Positions 1 through 8,056 of a stretch of 64,000 nt of DNA are shown here, one piece after another. A model generated the notes under the pieces. The model worked only from the letters and a program-made list of their open reading frames with translations, was not told where the DNA came from and did not search any database. This DNA is from Pectinatus haikarae (GTDB lineage: Bacteria > Bacillota > Negativicutes > Selenomonadales > Selenomonadaceae): NCBI RefSeq assembly GCF_030813505.1, contig NZ_JAUSUE010000004.1; one strand, given 5' to 3'. Within the stretch, counting starts at the first letter, position 1; the number at the start of each line of letters is the position of its first letter. Position numbers and translations under genes: made by a program.

Positions 1-199
1 TTTCTTCTTTCAATTCCGCCAACAACCTTATCGCGGTTTTTCTCTTTTTTTACAATTTTGTCCGTCCTCATTCCGCTCTTAACAGTTTGACTCCGGCACA
101 AGTTGCAGGGCTGAATCTTTCTGCCAGAAGTAAACACAAGCTTTTGTTCGTTGCTTGAAGTATTTGGCTGTTTCTGTTTGTTAATCTTTCATGTTTACT

Positions 200-1001
200 T
201 TACAAAGCCATTGTTTTTATATGTTCAACAGTTGTTTTTGAAGCATTATATCGATTATAGATTAATTCTTCCTTTAATCTTGCCCACATGCTTTCGCAAC
301 GGGCATTATCATGGCATCTGCCACCTGCACTGTTCATACTTTGTACTATTCCGTATTGCTTAATTGCATTACGGTACCAGCTCACTGGTATACTGTGTTG
401 CCCTATCACTATGCAGGATACAGCCCCGAATTTCTGGATATGCTTTATATGTATTAATTATTGTTTGTTCACATAACGTGGCTTTCATATTTGTATCCAT
501 TGCTAATCCCAGTACTGCAGAATCGAAGCAGTCAAAAACTGCGGATACATACAGCTTTCCATCCAGACACTTTATTTCAGTCATATCTGTTACGCACTTG
601 CTTAACGGTTTATCAGAATAGAAATCACGTTTAATTAAGTCATCAGATTTTCTGGCTTCTTTATCAGCTTTTGTGATTCCATTAGGTTTTCTTTTTGGTC
701 TATGGCTAATACCGATTTCTTCCATAACACGGTATACAGTCCGTTCACTCGGAATCTCAATACCAGCAGGCTTTTTTAGCTCTAAAGCTTGATGCATTCT
801 GATTCGTCCGTAGGTATCATTGCATTCATCTTCAGCACAGATATCTAACATAGCATCTGCAAGAGACTGATATTTCCAAGGCTTATCTTTATATTTAAGA
901 TAATTGTGAAATCCCTGTCTGGTTACGCATAGACTTTTACAATAGAATGAAATTTTACCTTTAATAGTGCCGTCTTCAGTTTTTATTGCAATAAATATCA
1001 A
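200..1001 (-). pseudogene. IS3-family transposase OrfB, frameshifted
   Basis: This is the DDE integrase part of an IS3 transposase. The first frame (1001-369) contains the first two catalytic aspartates (VTDMTEIKCLDG and ILHSDRATQYTS). It then shifts frame near 381-387, where a surplus base turns the expected SELYRNAIK into SELVP and a stop. The rest (NAIKQYGIVQSMNSAGGRCH, then CESMWARLKEELIY with the catalytic glutamate) continues in another frame down to 200. The usual C-terminal YWNNRR/GLPP-like tail is not visible, so a second lesion is likely. Because the break separates the second Asp from the Glu, the product cannot be an active transposase without recoding. Confidence 0.8.
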
Positions 1002-1342
1002 TCTCTGTTTTTTGTTGACTTCCGACGGCTGGCGGCGAAAAAAGCGCTTGCTTCCTCAAGAAATTCATTCACTTCTTTAAGATGGTGATTCTCTTTGTCC
1101 AGTTCTTTAACACGCTTTTTAAGTTCAATAAGTTCCTCGTTAAGAGATAAGGCATTGGAAGGAGTATGAACAGCGTCTTTTGCCTCCAACCTACCTTCTT
1201 TGAAGGCTTTAACCCATGTATAGATAGTACTATCTGGAAGCCCCAGTTCCGTTGCGGCTTTGTGTCCACCAATCTCCTGAGCTAATTTTACAGCCTGTGA
1301 TTTAAATTCTTGGTCATAAGTTTTTATAATTCGTTTTGCCAT
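998..1342 (-). CDS. IS3-family transposase OrfA (helix-turn-helix)
   Basis: OrfA is about 114 aa. It opens MAKRIIKTYDQEFKSQAVKL and has a helix-turn-helix (AATELGLPDSTIYTWVKAFK), followed by a leucine-zipper-like coiled coil (about residues 70-100), the usual IS3 OrfA plan for DNA binding and multimerisation. The start at 1342 is chosen for the AGGAG eight bases upstream; a longer frame begins at 1366. The 3' end holds an A6 run just before the stop (near 1010-1020), which would place OrfB in the -1 frame, as in the programmed frameshift of IS3 elements that makes the OrfAB transposase. OrfA itself looks intact. Confidence 0.8.
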   Translation of the reverse strand: MAKRIIKTYDQEFKSQAVKLAQEIGGHKAATELGLPDSTIYTWVKAFKEGRLEAKDAVHTPSNALSLNEELIELKKRVKELDKENHHLKEVNEFLEEASAFFAASRRKSTKNRD

Positions 1343-1413
1343 CTTATTTCTCCTATTTTCTATCAATTATATATCACAATCCTTGAGAATAGGGTGCCAA
1401 TTTTTATTGTACA

Positions 1414-1707
1414 ACATCATTACCAGTAGCCATTTCGTTATATAGGGTCTTCGTGCATACCATTTCTTTATCAGCAAAGAGCTGGTGCAGGCGCGCATGA
1501 CCGACGCAAGCGTCTAAAGACCACTTTTTTGTCCTAACTTGCTCAACTACCCACTTAACAAAATCTGAACAATGTGTGTGTGATATAATTATGGCAGTCC
1601 ATAGTGATTGTCTTCTCTTTGGTTAATGGTGCTGTGAGAACTCCATTTTACCATTTGAAGAAAAGTTACTGTGGACTTTTTTCTAACTGTTCAATTTCAT
1701 TTTACAA
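1414..1707 (-). pseudogene. IS30-family transposase relic
   Basis: The minus strand at about 1567-1414 translates to a stretch that includes FVKWVVEQVRTKKWSLDACV and GHARLHQLF followed by MVCTKTLYN, which I recognise as the N-terminal middle part of IS30-family transposases. A start-like peptide MDCHNYITHT begins at 1602 in a different frame, suggesting an internal deletion joined the start to the middle. Upstream, AT-rich bases near 1640-1707 look like the original element end. The relic stops exactly where the IS3 terminus begins (1413), so the IS3 insertion probably truncated it. No full ORF survives. Confidence 0.6.
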
Positions 1708-1715
1708 TGAACCTA

Positions 1716-3056
1716 TTAATATTCTTTTTCAACTTTTTTAAGACGAAATGCCAGTAAAACAGCACCGCTTAGAAGACCGGCAATAAGTCCCAGCCAATAA
1801 CCGTAAGGTCCGAAAGCAAATGGAACGGCGAGAAGCCAGCCGAATGGCAGGCCGATAAGCCAGTAAGACAGGACGGCCAGATAAAAAGTGATTTTTACAT
1901 CCTTATAACCGCGCAGCGTTCCCTGCAGGGGAGCATTGATACCATCTGTTACCTGCATGCATACAGCATAAATTAAAAATACAGACAAAAGATATTTAAC
2001 ATGGACATCAGTCGTATAAAGTGAGGAAATTTCTGTGCGAAAATTAATTAAAATAGCAGCAATGCTCGCAGCAAATACAAAGGATAGCAGCCGTCCCAGA
2101 CGACTGTATTTTTTTGCGTCAGCAGGTCGACCTGCACCAAGTTCGTAGCCGACCAGAATTGTAAGCGCCATGCTGATACTTAAGGGGATCATATAAACCA
2201 TGGTAGTGAAATTGAGAGCTGATTGATGGGCTGCAATGACCACAGTACCGTAGACTGTCATAAGGAGGCCTACTGCTCCGAAAATGCTTTGTTCGCAAAA
2301 AATGGTGCTGCCTATTGGAATGCCGACACTAAGCTGTTTTTTCCATTCGGCAAATGAGGGGCGCGGGAAATTTTTGAATATCAGATAATGTCTGAAAGGC
2401 TTCACTGTAATTATAACTAATACGTTCAGCAAAAGATTTATATAATAGGTTATGGCGGAACCTATACCGGCACCTATACCGCCCATTGCCGGGAATCCCC
2501 AGGATCCAAAAATAAAAAGATAATTTAGGAAAATATTTATAGGAACAGTGCACATCGTTATGCACATGGTAAGTTTGGTAAAACCGAGCGCATCAATAAA
2601 ATTTCTCAGTACAGCAGATAGGAATATGGGGAATATACCAAATGCTATAGCAATAAGAAAGTGAGTAAAAACATAATTTACGCGTATTTCGAGATTCAAA
2701 ACAGGAATGAGAATGTTGACCAATAAAATTCCCGCTGCAATAAAAAAAAATGCCAAGCATAAGGCCCAATAAAAGCCTTGTTGGACAATGAAGCGTATTT
2801 TTTCTTTTTTTCCTGCTCCGTAAAGATGTGCTATAGAGGGCGTCAATCCAGAAATAATACCGAGACTGCTGTTAAAAAACGGGAAAAAAAGATTTGTGGC
2901 AATAGCCACTCCAGCCAGTTCCTGTTCACCTGCGTGTCCTGACATGATAGTGTCAAAAAAACCTATTGAAATAATTGATAGTTGTGTGATGAAAATGGGC
3001 ATCAATACAGTGAAAAATTGTAAAGTTTTTTGCTTGTAAGTATAAGTTCTTTTCAT
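1716..3056 (-). CDS. MATE-family multidrug/cation antiporter
   Basis: This is an integral inner-membrane protein of about 447 aa with roughly 12 hydrophobic helices in two homologous halves, the MATE (NorM/DinF/YeeO-like) plan. Seen in the sequence: PIFITQLSIISIGFFDTIMS at the start of TM1 and GHAGEQELAGVAIATNLFF in the N-half, both typical MATE stretches. MATE proteins export drugs or metabolites in exchange for Na+ or H+; the substrate cannot be told here. The start at 3056 (MKRTYTYKQ) has GGAGG just upstream; an in-frame extension to 3155 lacks a ribosome binding site and runs through a hairpin. The gene is monocistronic and points toward the IS remnants. Confidence 0.85.
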   Translation of the reverse strand: MKRTYTYKQKTLQFFTVLMPIFITQLSIISIGFFDTIMSGHAGEQELAGVAIATNLFFPFFNSSLGIISGLTPSIAHLYGAGKKEKIRFIVQQGFYWALCLAFFFIAAGILLVNILIPVLNLEIRVNYVFTHFLIAIAFGIFPIFLSAVLRNFIDALGFTKLTMCITMCTVPINIFLNYLFIFGSWGFPAMGGIGAGIGSAITYYINLLLNVLVIITVKPFRHYLIFKNFPRPSFAEWKKQLSVGIPIGSTIFCEQSIFGAVGLLMTVYGTVVIAAHQSALNFTTMVYMIPLSISMALTILVGYELGAGRPADAKKYSRLGRLLSFVFAASIAAILINFRTEISSLYTTDVHVKYLLSVFLIYAVCMQVTDGINAPLQGTLRGYKDVKITFYLAVLSYWLIGLPFGWLLAVPFAFGPYGYWLGLIAGLLSGAVLLAFRLKKVEKEY

Positions 3057-3080
3057 GTCGCCTCCGTGAAATGCAGATAA

Positions 3081-3108
3081 AATAAGAGCTGCCTGCGCAG
3101 CTCTTATT
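3081..3108 (-). terminator. Hairpin between metal ATPase and MATE gene (terminator or attenuator)
   Basis: Perfect 12-bp arms (3081-3092 and 3097-3108) with a 4-base loop are followed on the minus strand by TTATTTTATC. It can end the metal-ATPase transcript. It also sits only about 25 bases before the MATE start and downstream of the likely MATE promoter, so it may act as an attenuator in the MATE leader. Confidence 0.55.
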
Positions 3109-3126
3109 TTTCTATTTATTTGATTA

Positions 3127-3155
3127 ATGATAACATAGGCAATGTCTTTTAGCAA
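3127..3155 (-). promoter_or_regulatory. Candidate sigma-70 promoter for the MATE gene
   Basis: On the minus strand TTGCTA (3150-3155) and TATCAT (3127-3132) are separated by 17 bases. This places the start of transcription before the 3081-3108 hairpin. Confidence 0.35.
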
Positions 3156-3199
3156 GAGACAAAAGAAAGTGATGGTGTTTTATTGTGTGAAAAAATATT

Positions 3200-5083
3200 T
3201 TATATAAAAGAGTGCACAGTATCTTTTTTGTGCCAATTCAATAATAAGGATGAGTTTATTATTACAAATACGGATCCTGCATTATGAACTAAAGCACCGG
3301 CTACTGGATCCAGAAAACCTGTTGCAGCCATGATTACAGCAAGAAAATTAAGCAGCATGGAAAAAGTCAAATTAAATTTTATTGTTGTCATCATTTTTTT
3401 TGCAAGATAAAGTAAATGTGGTACTTCCTTAATACTGTCATTGATAAGCGTAATATCTGCAGCATCTATCGCAATATCACTGCCGGTTTCGCCCATTGCA
3501 ATGCCGACAAAAGCTTTTTTCAAAGCGGGTGCGTCATTAACGCCATCACCGATCATGCAAATTTTATTACCAGACTGTTGATATGTATCGATTTGTTTTA
3601 ATTTATCAGCAGGAAGACAATTGGCATGAACACTGTCGACTCCTGAATGAACAGCAGCATTTTTGGCGGAATATTCATTATCTCCGGTCAAAAGTGCTGT
3701 GGTAAAGCCGCATTCCTTTATTGATGCTATGGTTTTTTTTATATCAGGACGCAGCGTATCCGTTAACGTGAAAATGGCGGCAAGAATGCCATCTACTGCC
3801 ATATAAATAATCGTATAGCCGTCGGTCAAATATTTTTCTATAAAGGAATGATAAAGACGGCTGATATGTATTTGCTGTTCTGATAACATTCTTATATTAC
3901 CGGCGATTATATTTTTCCCGTTGATAGTAGCCTGCAAACCACGACCGGGAAATATTTGAAAATTTTCCAATGAAAATAGATTTTGTTCAGGTTTCTCATA
4001 ATAGGCTGACACCATAGCTTTTCCCAAAGGATGTTCAGATCTGGATTCAATAGTCGCTGCATATGTGAAAAGTTCATCTTCCGTATAGTCGGAAGAAAAC
4101 TTTTGCATGCCGGATAATTGAAGACTGCCACAGGTCAGCGTGCCCGTTTTATCAAATACAATTTTTGATACGGAAGCCAGCCGTTCCAGAGCGTCGCCGT
4201 TTTTAATAAGAATATTGTGCTTTGTAGCGTTTCCTATGGCGGCAACTATTGCCGTCGGTGTAGCTAAAACTAAAGCACAGGGACAGAAAACTACCAATAT
4301 AGTCACAGCTCGTATAATTTCTCCCGTGATGAACCAGGTTAATAAAGATGTGATTAATGCGGCAATTACTATCCAGGTGGCCCATCTATCAGCAAGGCCG
4401 ACAATTTTTGCCTTTCCAGCATCTGCCGAGCGGACCAATTGGACGATACGCTGTATAGAGCTGTCATTGCCTACCCTTGTTGCTTTCATGTCAAAAGAAC
4501 CAAAGAGATTTGTTGTGCCGCTCAGAACAGTGTCACCGGGGTTTTTATCGACGGGCAGTGATTCGCCTGTCATAACAGCCTGATCGACAGAGGTAGTTCC
4601 TGATACGATTATCCCGTCAACAGAGATCATTTCTCCTGGAAAAACACGCAAAATATCGTCTACTGCTACTTTTTCGGCAGAAATTGTCATCTCCTGGCCA
4701 TTTAATATTTTCCGTGCTGTCTGGGGAGTCAAATGTAACAAATTTTCTATGCCGGCTTTTGCTCTTGCAACAGTTATTTCTTCCAGAAGACTGCCTAATT
4801 TCATGATTAGAGCAATTTCTCCTGCTGCAAAGAATTCACCAATACTGACGGAGGCTATCAGGGCTATTGATACCAAAATATCTGCTTTGATATCAAAAGA
4901 AGAAATCAGCTTCGAAGCAGCTTCCCTGATAATAGGAATACCGCAAAGAAATATGGCTATCCATGCCATATCAAATGAAAAAGAGAAGGCATTTAGGAAG
5001 CTGAGAAGCAGAGAAACAGAAGAAATAATAAGAAATATGATATCTTTTGATACAAATTTATTTTGCCGAAGTTTATAAAACAT
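3200..5083 (-). CDS. P1B-type heavy-metal-translocating ATPase
   Basis: This 627-aa membrane pump drives a metal ion across the cytoplasmic membrane with ATP. Visible motifs: actuator TGES (about 172), the CPC metal-site motif in the membrane (about 267-269), phosphorylation DKTGT (about 311-315), SEHPLG (about 349) and GDGVND (about 500). There is no N-terminal heavy-metal-associated CxxC domain; the protein starts directly with membrane helices. The last helix carries VHNAGSVFVIINSS, unlike the CopA and ZntA consensus and closer, as I recall it, to the CtpC-like group, so the metal (Cu, Zn, Mn or other) is open. A GAGGTG site precedes ATG 5083. It lies downstream of a CsoR-type regulator, with an operator-promoter between them. 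Confidence 0.9.
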   Translation of the reverse strand: MFYKLRQNKFVSKDIIFLIISSVSLLLSFLNAFSFSFDMAWIAIFLCGIPIIREAASKLISSFDIKADILVSIALIASVSIGEFFAAGEIALIMKLGSLLEEITVARAKAGIENLLHLTPQTARKILNGQEMTISAEKVAVDDILRVFPGEMISVDGIIVSGTTSVDQAVMTGESLPVDKNPGDTVLSGTTNLFGSFDMKATRVGNDSSIQRIVQLVRSADAGKAKIVGLADRWATWIVIAALITSLLTWFITGEIIRAVTILVVFCPCALVLATPTAIVAAIGNATKHNILIKNGDALERLASVSKIVFDKTGTLTCGSLQLSGMQKFSSDYTEDELFTYAATIESRSEHPLGKAMVSAYYEKPEQNLFSLENFQIFPGRGLQATINGKNIIAGNIRMLSEQQIHISRLYHSFIEKYLTDGYTIIYMAVDGILAAIFTLTDTLRPDIKKTIASIKECGFTTALLTGDNEYSAKNAAVHSGVDSVHANCLPADKLKQIDTYQQSGNKICMIGDGVNDAPALKKAFVGIAMGETGSDIAIDAADITLINDSIKEVPHLLYLAKKMMTTIKFNLTFSMLLNFLAVIMAATGFLDPVAGALVHNAGSVFVIINSSLLLNWHKKDTVHSFI

Positions 5084-5101
5084 CTAGCATCACCTCTCTA
5101 T

Positions 5102-5150
5102 ACCTATAGGGGTATATGCATATAATACATATACCCCTATAGGTTGTCAA
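5102..5150 (-). promoter_or_regulatory. Metal-ATPase promoter with CsoR-type operator palindrome
   Basis: A perfect 17-bp inverted repeat (arms 5102-5118 and 5128-5144, each ACCTATAGGGGTATATG or its complement) has a 9-base spacer. On the minus strand TTGACA (5145-5150) and TATTAT (5122-5127) flank one arm, so the 17-base -35/-10 spacer is exactly one arm, while the other arm covers the expected transcription start. The TACC...GGGGTA half-sites resemble known CsoR operators. Binding would block RNA polymerase and be relieved by metal. Confidence 0.8.
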
Positions 5151-5197
5151 GAGAAAAATTATATATCAAAAGAATATATTGCCCTTTTTATTATGAA

Positions 5198-5473
5198 TCA
5201 AGTTATATTGGCAAAGCGTTCAACGGCTTTTGTAAAATTATCTATGGTTTTATTCACATCACCGTGTTCAATACCGTCAAGTACACAATGACGTATATGG
5301 CCTTCAAGAATTACCTGACCCGATTTATGCAAGGCAGATTTTGCTGCGTTTATTTGCGAAAGAATATCTTCACATGGCACATCTTCATCTACCATACGAT
5401 CAATTGCCTGCACTTGACCTATGATTTTTTTCAGACGGCGGTGAAGATTTTCAGCGTCCATACATTGTTTCAT
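5198..5473 (-). CDS. csoR: CsoR/RcnR-family metal-sensing repressor
   Basis: This is a small all-helical repressor (91 aa from ATG 5473, which has TGGAGG 7 bases upstream; a 4-codon longer start at 5485 lies within that ribosome binding site). The sequence LHRRLKKIIGQVQAIDRMV is the family signature. C34, H59 and C63 reproduce the Cys-His-Cys Cu(I) ligand set of CsoR rather than the two-cysteine set of the sulfide sensor CstR or the His-rich set of RcnR. The protein should bind the palindrome at 5102-5144 just downstream and shut off the metal ATPase until copper, or another thiophilic metal, binds. No matching palindrome is seen upstream of the gene itself. Confidence 0.88.
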   Translation of the reverse strand: MKQCMDAENLHRRLKKIIGQVQAIDRMVDEDVPCEDILSQINAAKSALHKSGQVILEGHIRHCVLDGIEHGDVNKTIDNFTKAVERFANIT

Positions 5474-5560
5474 TTTAGCCTCCATATAAATGAAATATTA
5501 AAATATACTATAATTTACATTCTATCATATAATTTAAACATAGCAATCATAAATAAAAAT

Positions 5561-5582
5561 CCCGCAACCTTGTGGTTGCGGG
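5561..5582 (-). terminator. Terminator of the rplM-rpsI operon
   Basis: A GC-rich hairpin with 9-bp arms (CCCGCAACC and GGTTGCGGG) and a 4-base loop is followed on the minus strand by ATTTTTATTT. It lies about 20 bases after rpsI. Confidence 0.85.
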
Positions 5583-5603
5583 ATAAAAAAATACCATAAA
5601 ATA

Positions 5604-5996
5604 TTAACGTTTGGAAAACTGTGAAGCCTTGCGGGCTTTTTTTAAACCGTATTTACGACGTTCTTTTTCACGCGGATCACGTGTCAGAAAACCGGCTTTT
5701 TTTAATGATTTACGTAATTCAGCATCAACAAGAAGAAGTGCACGAGAAATGCCATGACGAATTGCTCCGGCCTGACCGGAAGCTCCGCCGCCTTCTACCT
5801 TAGCGATCACATCGTATTTTCCTTCAGTTTCGGTCAATACGAGCGGCTGTTTTATTATTAATTCCAATGTTTTAAGACCGAAATATTCACCCATATCACG
5901 GCCATTTATTTTAATGTTGCCTTCACCTGGAACCAAGCGAACTCTGGCAACAGAAGTTTTTCTGCGACCTGTGCCGTAGTAAGTAACTAATGCCAT
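5604..5996 (-). CDS. rpsI: Small ribosomal subunit protein S9
   Basis: This 130-aa 30S subunit protein has full bacterial length. It opens with YYGTGRRKTSVARVRLVPG, has the central GGGASGQAGAIRHGISRALL, and ends in the invariant basic tail KKARKASQFSKR that reaches the P-site tRNA. It forms the usual two-gene operon with rplM, which lies 25 bases upstream on the same strand. A GGGAG site precedes the ATG, and a strong terminator follows. Confidence 0.97.
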   Translation of the reverse strand: MALVTYYGTGRRKTSVARVRLVPGEGNIKINGRDMGEYFGLKTLELIIKQPLVLTETEGKYDVIAKVEGGGASGQAGAIRHGISRALLLVDAELRKSLKKAGFLTRDPREKERRKYGLKKARKASQFSKR

Positions 5997-6021
5997 TTAA
6001 ATTTGTTCTCCCTTCCAGTTA

Positions 6022-6462
6022 TTAACGAATGTTAAACTCAAGTACTTCGGGTTTCTGAGCAGCATGAGGATGTTCAGAACCGACATATACACTGAGTTTT
6101 TTATACATTTGAGCACCGAGACGATTCTTTGGAAGCATACCGCGAATAGCAGATTCCAAAACTTTAGCAGGCTGTTTTTCGAGCATTTGTCCCGCTGAAG
6201 TAAAAGTAGTACCTCCCGGATAGCCAGAATGACGGAAATAAGTCTTGTGGACTAATTTTTTCCCACTGAAATTCACCTTTTCAGCATTTACAATAATAAC
6301 AAAATCACCAGTATCGACATGCGGAGTGAAAGTGGGTTTATGTTTACCGCGGAGTACTTTAGCGATTTCGGCAGCGAGGCGGCCTACTGTCTGACCTTCA
6401 GCATCCACGATGTACCATTTGCGTTCAACATTTTGGCTGTTAGCCATGAATGTGGTTTTCAT
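6022..6462 (-). CDS. rplM: Large ribosomal subunit protein L13
   Basis: This early-assembling 50S protein is 146 aa, normal length. Recognisable parts are ERKWYIVDAEGQTVGRLA near the N-terminus, the GDFVIIVNAEKVNFSGKK core, RHSGYPGG, and ESAIRGMLPKNRLG. The start ATG 6462 has AAGGAG eight bases upstream; a second ATG six codons in is less likely. It is the first gene of the rplM-rpsI pair and has its own promoter upstream, with a leader of about 110 bases. Confidence 0.97.
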   Translation of the reverse strand: MKTTFMANSQNVERKWYIVDAEGQTVGRLAAEIAKVLRGKHKPTFTPHVDTGDFVIIVNAEKVNFSGKKLVHKTYFRHSGYPGGTTFTSAGQMLEKQPAKVLESAIRGMLPKNRLGAQMYKKLSVYVGSEHPHAAQKPEVLEFNIR

Positions 6463-6577
6463 CGATATCTCCTTCCCTATAATGCGATTAACTAAAATAA
6501 TTTATAAATATAATTATATAAAGCCTCATCACGATTACCGGGGCTGGAAATCACAAGAGAAAACTTCATACTCAATT

Positions 6578-6606
6578 ATTATAATAAAAGAGAATGATAG
6601 AGTCAA
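6578..6606 (-). promoter_or_regulatory. Sigma-70 promoter of rplM-rpsI
   Basis: The minus strand shows TTGACT (6601-6606), a 17-base spacer and a perfect TATAAT (6578-6583). The roughly 110-base leader down to rplM includes a short AGCC...GGCT stem possibility near 6523-6546, where an L13-type autoregulatory leader might be expected, but the fold is not convincing by eye. Confidence 0.75.
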
Positions 6607-6666
6607 GGAATTTTTGCGATAATACAATAGATTTTGAACGGATCTTGAAATTTTGCTGTGATGACA

Positions 6667-8055
6667 TCAATCTATCCATTCATGACCGAAGCCGCGCAGT
6701 AATTCATTAGCCTGTTCCGGTCCGGTCGTACCGGCTGCATATTTGAATATAGGAAGTTTTTCCCATATGTATAATTCATGGAGTTTATCTATAAAATTCC
6801 AGCTCAATTCTATTTGATCCCATTGTGAAAACCAGGAAGTATTATCATTTATGCAGGCTTTTATAAGACGTTCATAAGCTTCCGGTGTGTTGAGTTTATT
6901 AACATAGTCATTTTGACAGAAATCCATTTTTGCCTGGATTATTTCGTCCGTGTCACCGGGTTTTTTTATATTGAATTGAAGATATACACCTTCACTGGGT
7001 TGTATTTTTATTATTAGAATATTTTGAGCGGCCTTTTCAAGAAAGGAAGGGCGAAATATAATCGCAATTTTAATTTCCCTTCTGTCCAGCTTTTTCCCGG
7101 TGCGTATATAAAATGGAGTGCCCCACCACCGTTCGTTGTCTACGAATAAACGCAGCGCGGCGTAAGTTTCTGTGGATGAATGCGGTTTTACGAGCTGTTC
7201 CTGATGATAACCTTCATACTGCCCCAGCACCAATGTTTCACGGATGTCTGCCACCGGGCGCAGTGCGCGAAGCACTCTGATCTGAGCATCATGCATTGCG
7301 TCAGCGGAAAATTTTTCGGGCCATTCCATTGCTACTATGGATAATATTTGAAATAAATGATTTTGGACCATGTCTTTCAAAGCACCGCTTGCGTCATAAT
7401 AGCCGCCTCGTCCTTCTATTCCCATATCTTCAGAAGCGGATATCTGGATAGATTCAATGTAGCGGGAATTCCATAAATTTGAAAAAATAGGATTGCTGAA
7501 ACGAAGCGTTTGAATATTTCTGATCATTTCTTTGCCTAAATAATGATCAATCCGAAAAATGTTTTTTGCGGAGAAAAATTTTTCCAACTGGATATTAAGA
7601 ACTTTTGCCGAATCTAAATCCTCACCGAATGGTTTTTCTAAAATGACTTTACCATGACAGGCGTTTTTCACATTAGTAAGGCCGCTGGCGATGATGCTGA
7701 AAAAACGGGGAGCAACGGCAAAGTAAAATATATGATCGTTCAAATCTCTTTCTTTATAATAAAGATTCAATGAAGAGTAGGCATTGCTGTCGATAAAGTC
7801 CATTTTGTAATAGCTGATTTGAGCAGAAAATTTCTCAAAATCTTCATCGGTATACGGGAGTCTGGAAAATTTTTTCACCCAATCTCTGGCTTTTCCACAA
7901 TATTCCTCCGTGCTGTAATCACGGCGTCCGATAATAATGATCTGACGATCGTCTGCACTGTCCTTTGCTGTGTGCATATTGTAAAGTGCAGGCAGCAGTT
8001 TTCGAAAAGTCAGGTCTCCCGTTCCTCCGAATATTGTAAATGTTGGTGTTGACAT
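6667..8055 (-). CDS. zwf: Glucose-6-phosphate 1-dehydrogenase
   Basis: This enzyme oxidises glucose 6-phosphate to 6-phosphogluconolactone with NAD(P)+, the entry to the oxidative pentose phosphate pathway. It is 462 aa, a little shorter than the 480-500 aa common in bacteria. Visible are the nucleotide-binding GGTGDLTFRKLLPALYN at the N-terminus, the substrate/catalytic RIDHYLGKE (about 168-176) and GALKDMVQNHLFQIL. The dinucleotide motif is GGTGDL rather than the commoner GASGDL. GGAGG sits upstream of ATG 8055, inside the 3' end of the lactonase gene one base upstream, so the two genes are transcribed and probably translated together. Confidence 0.95.
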   Translation of the reverse strand: MSTPTFTIFGGTGDLTFRKLLPALYNMHTAKDSADDRQIIIIGRRDYSTEEYCGKARDWVKKFSRLPYTDEDFEKFSAQISYYKMDFIDSNAYSSLNLYYKERDLNDHIFYFAVAPRFFSIIASGLTNVKNACHGKVILEKPFGEDLDSAKVLNIQLEKFFSAKNIFRIDHYLGKEMIRNIQTLRFSNPIFSNLWNSRYIESIQISASEDMGIEGRGGYYDASGALKDMVQNHLFQILSIVAMEWPEKFSADAMHDAQIRVLRALRPVADIRETLVLGQYEGYHQEQLVKPHSSTETYAALRLFVDNERWWGTPFYIRTGKKLDRREIKIAIIFRPSFLEKAAQNILIIKIQPSEGVYLQFNIKKPGDTDEIIQAKMDFCQNDYVNKLNTPEAYERLIKACINDNTSWFSQWDQIELSWNFIDKLHELYIWEKLPIFKYAAGTTGPEQANELLRGFGHEWID

Positions 8056-8056
8056 G

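Larger units (their letters stand above)
180..1413 (-). mobile_element. IS3-family insertion sequence, inactivated
   Basis: The element carries overlapping orfA and orfB on the minus strand. One terminus is clear at 1413, where the minus strand starts TGTACAATAAAAATTGGCAC, the TG-start typical of IS3-family inverted repeats. The other end was not found in bases 1-180, so that boundary is approximate and the end may be deleted. Bases 1-180 hold no gene I can recognise. The transposase is broken by a frameshift near 385, so the copy is probably dead. It lies against a relic of an IS30-family element. Confidence 0.7.

Noticed and set aside
6463..6577. L13-type autoregulatory RNA leader upstream of rplM
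   Set aside because: Length and place would fit, but only a 4-bp stem could be drawn by eye; not enough for a separate feature.
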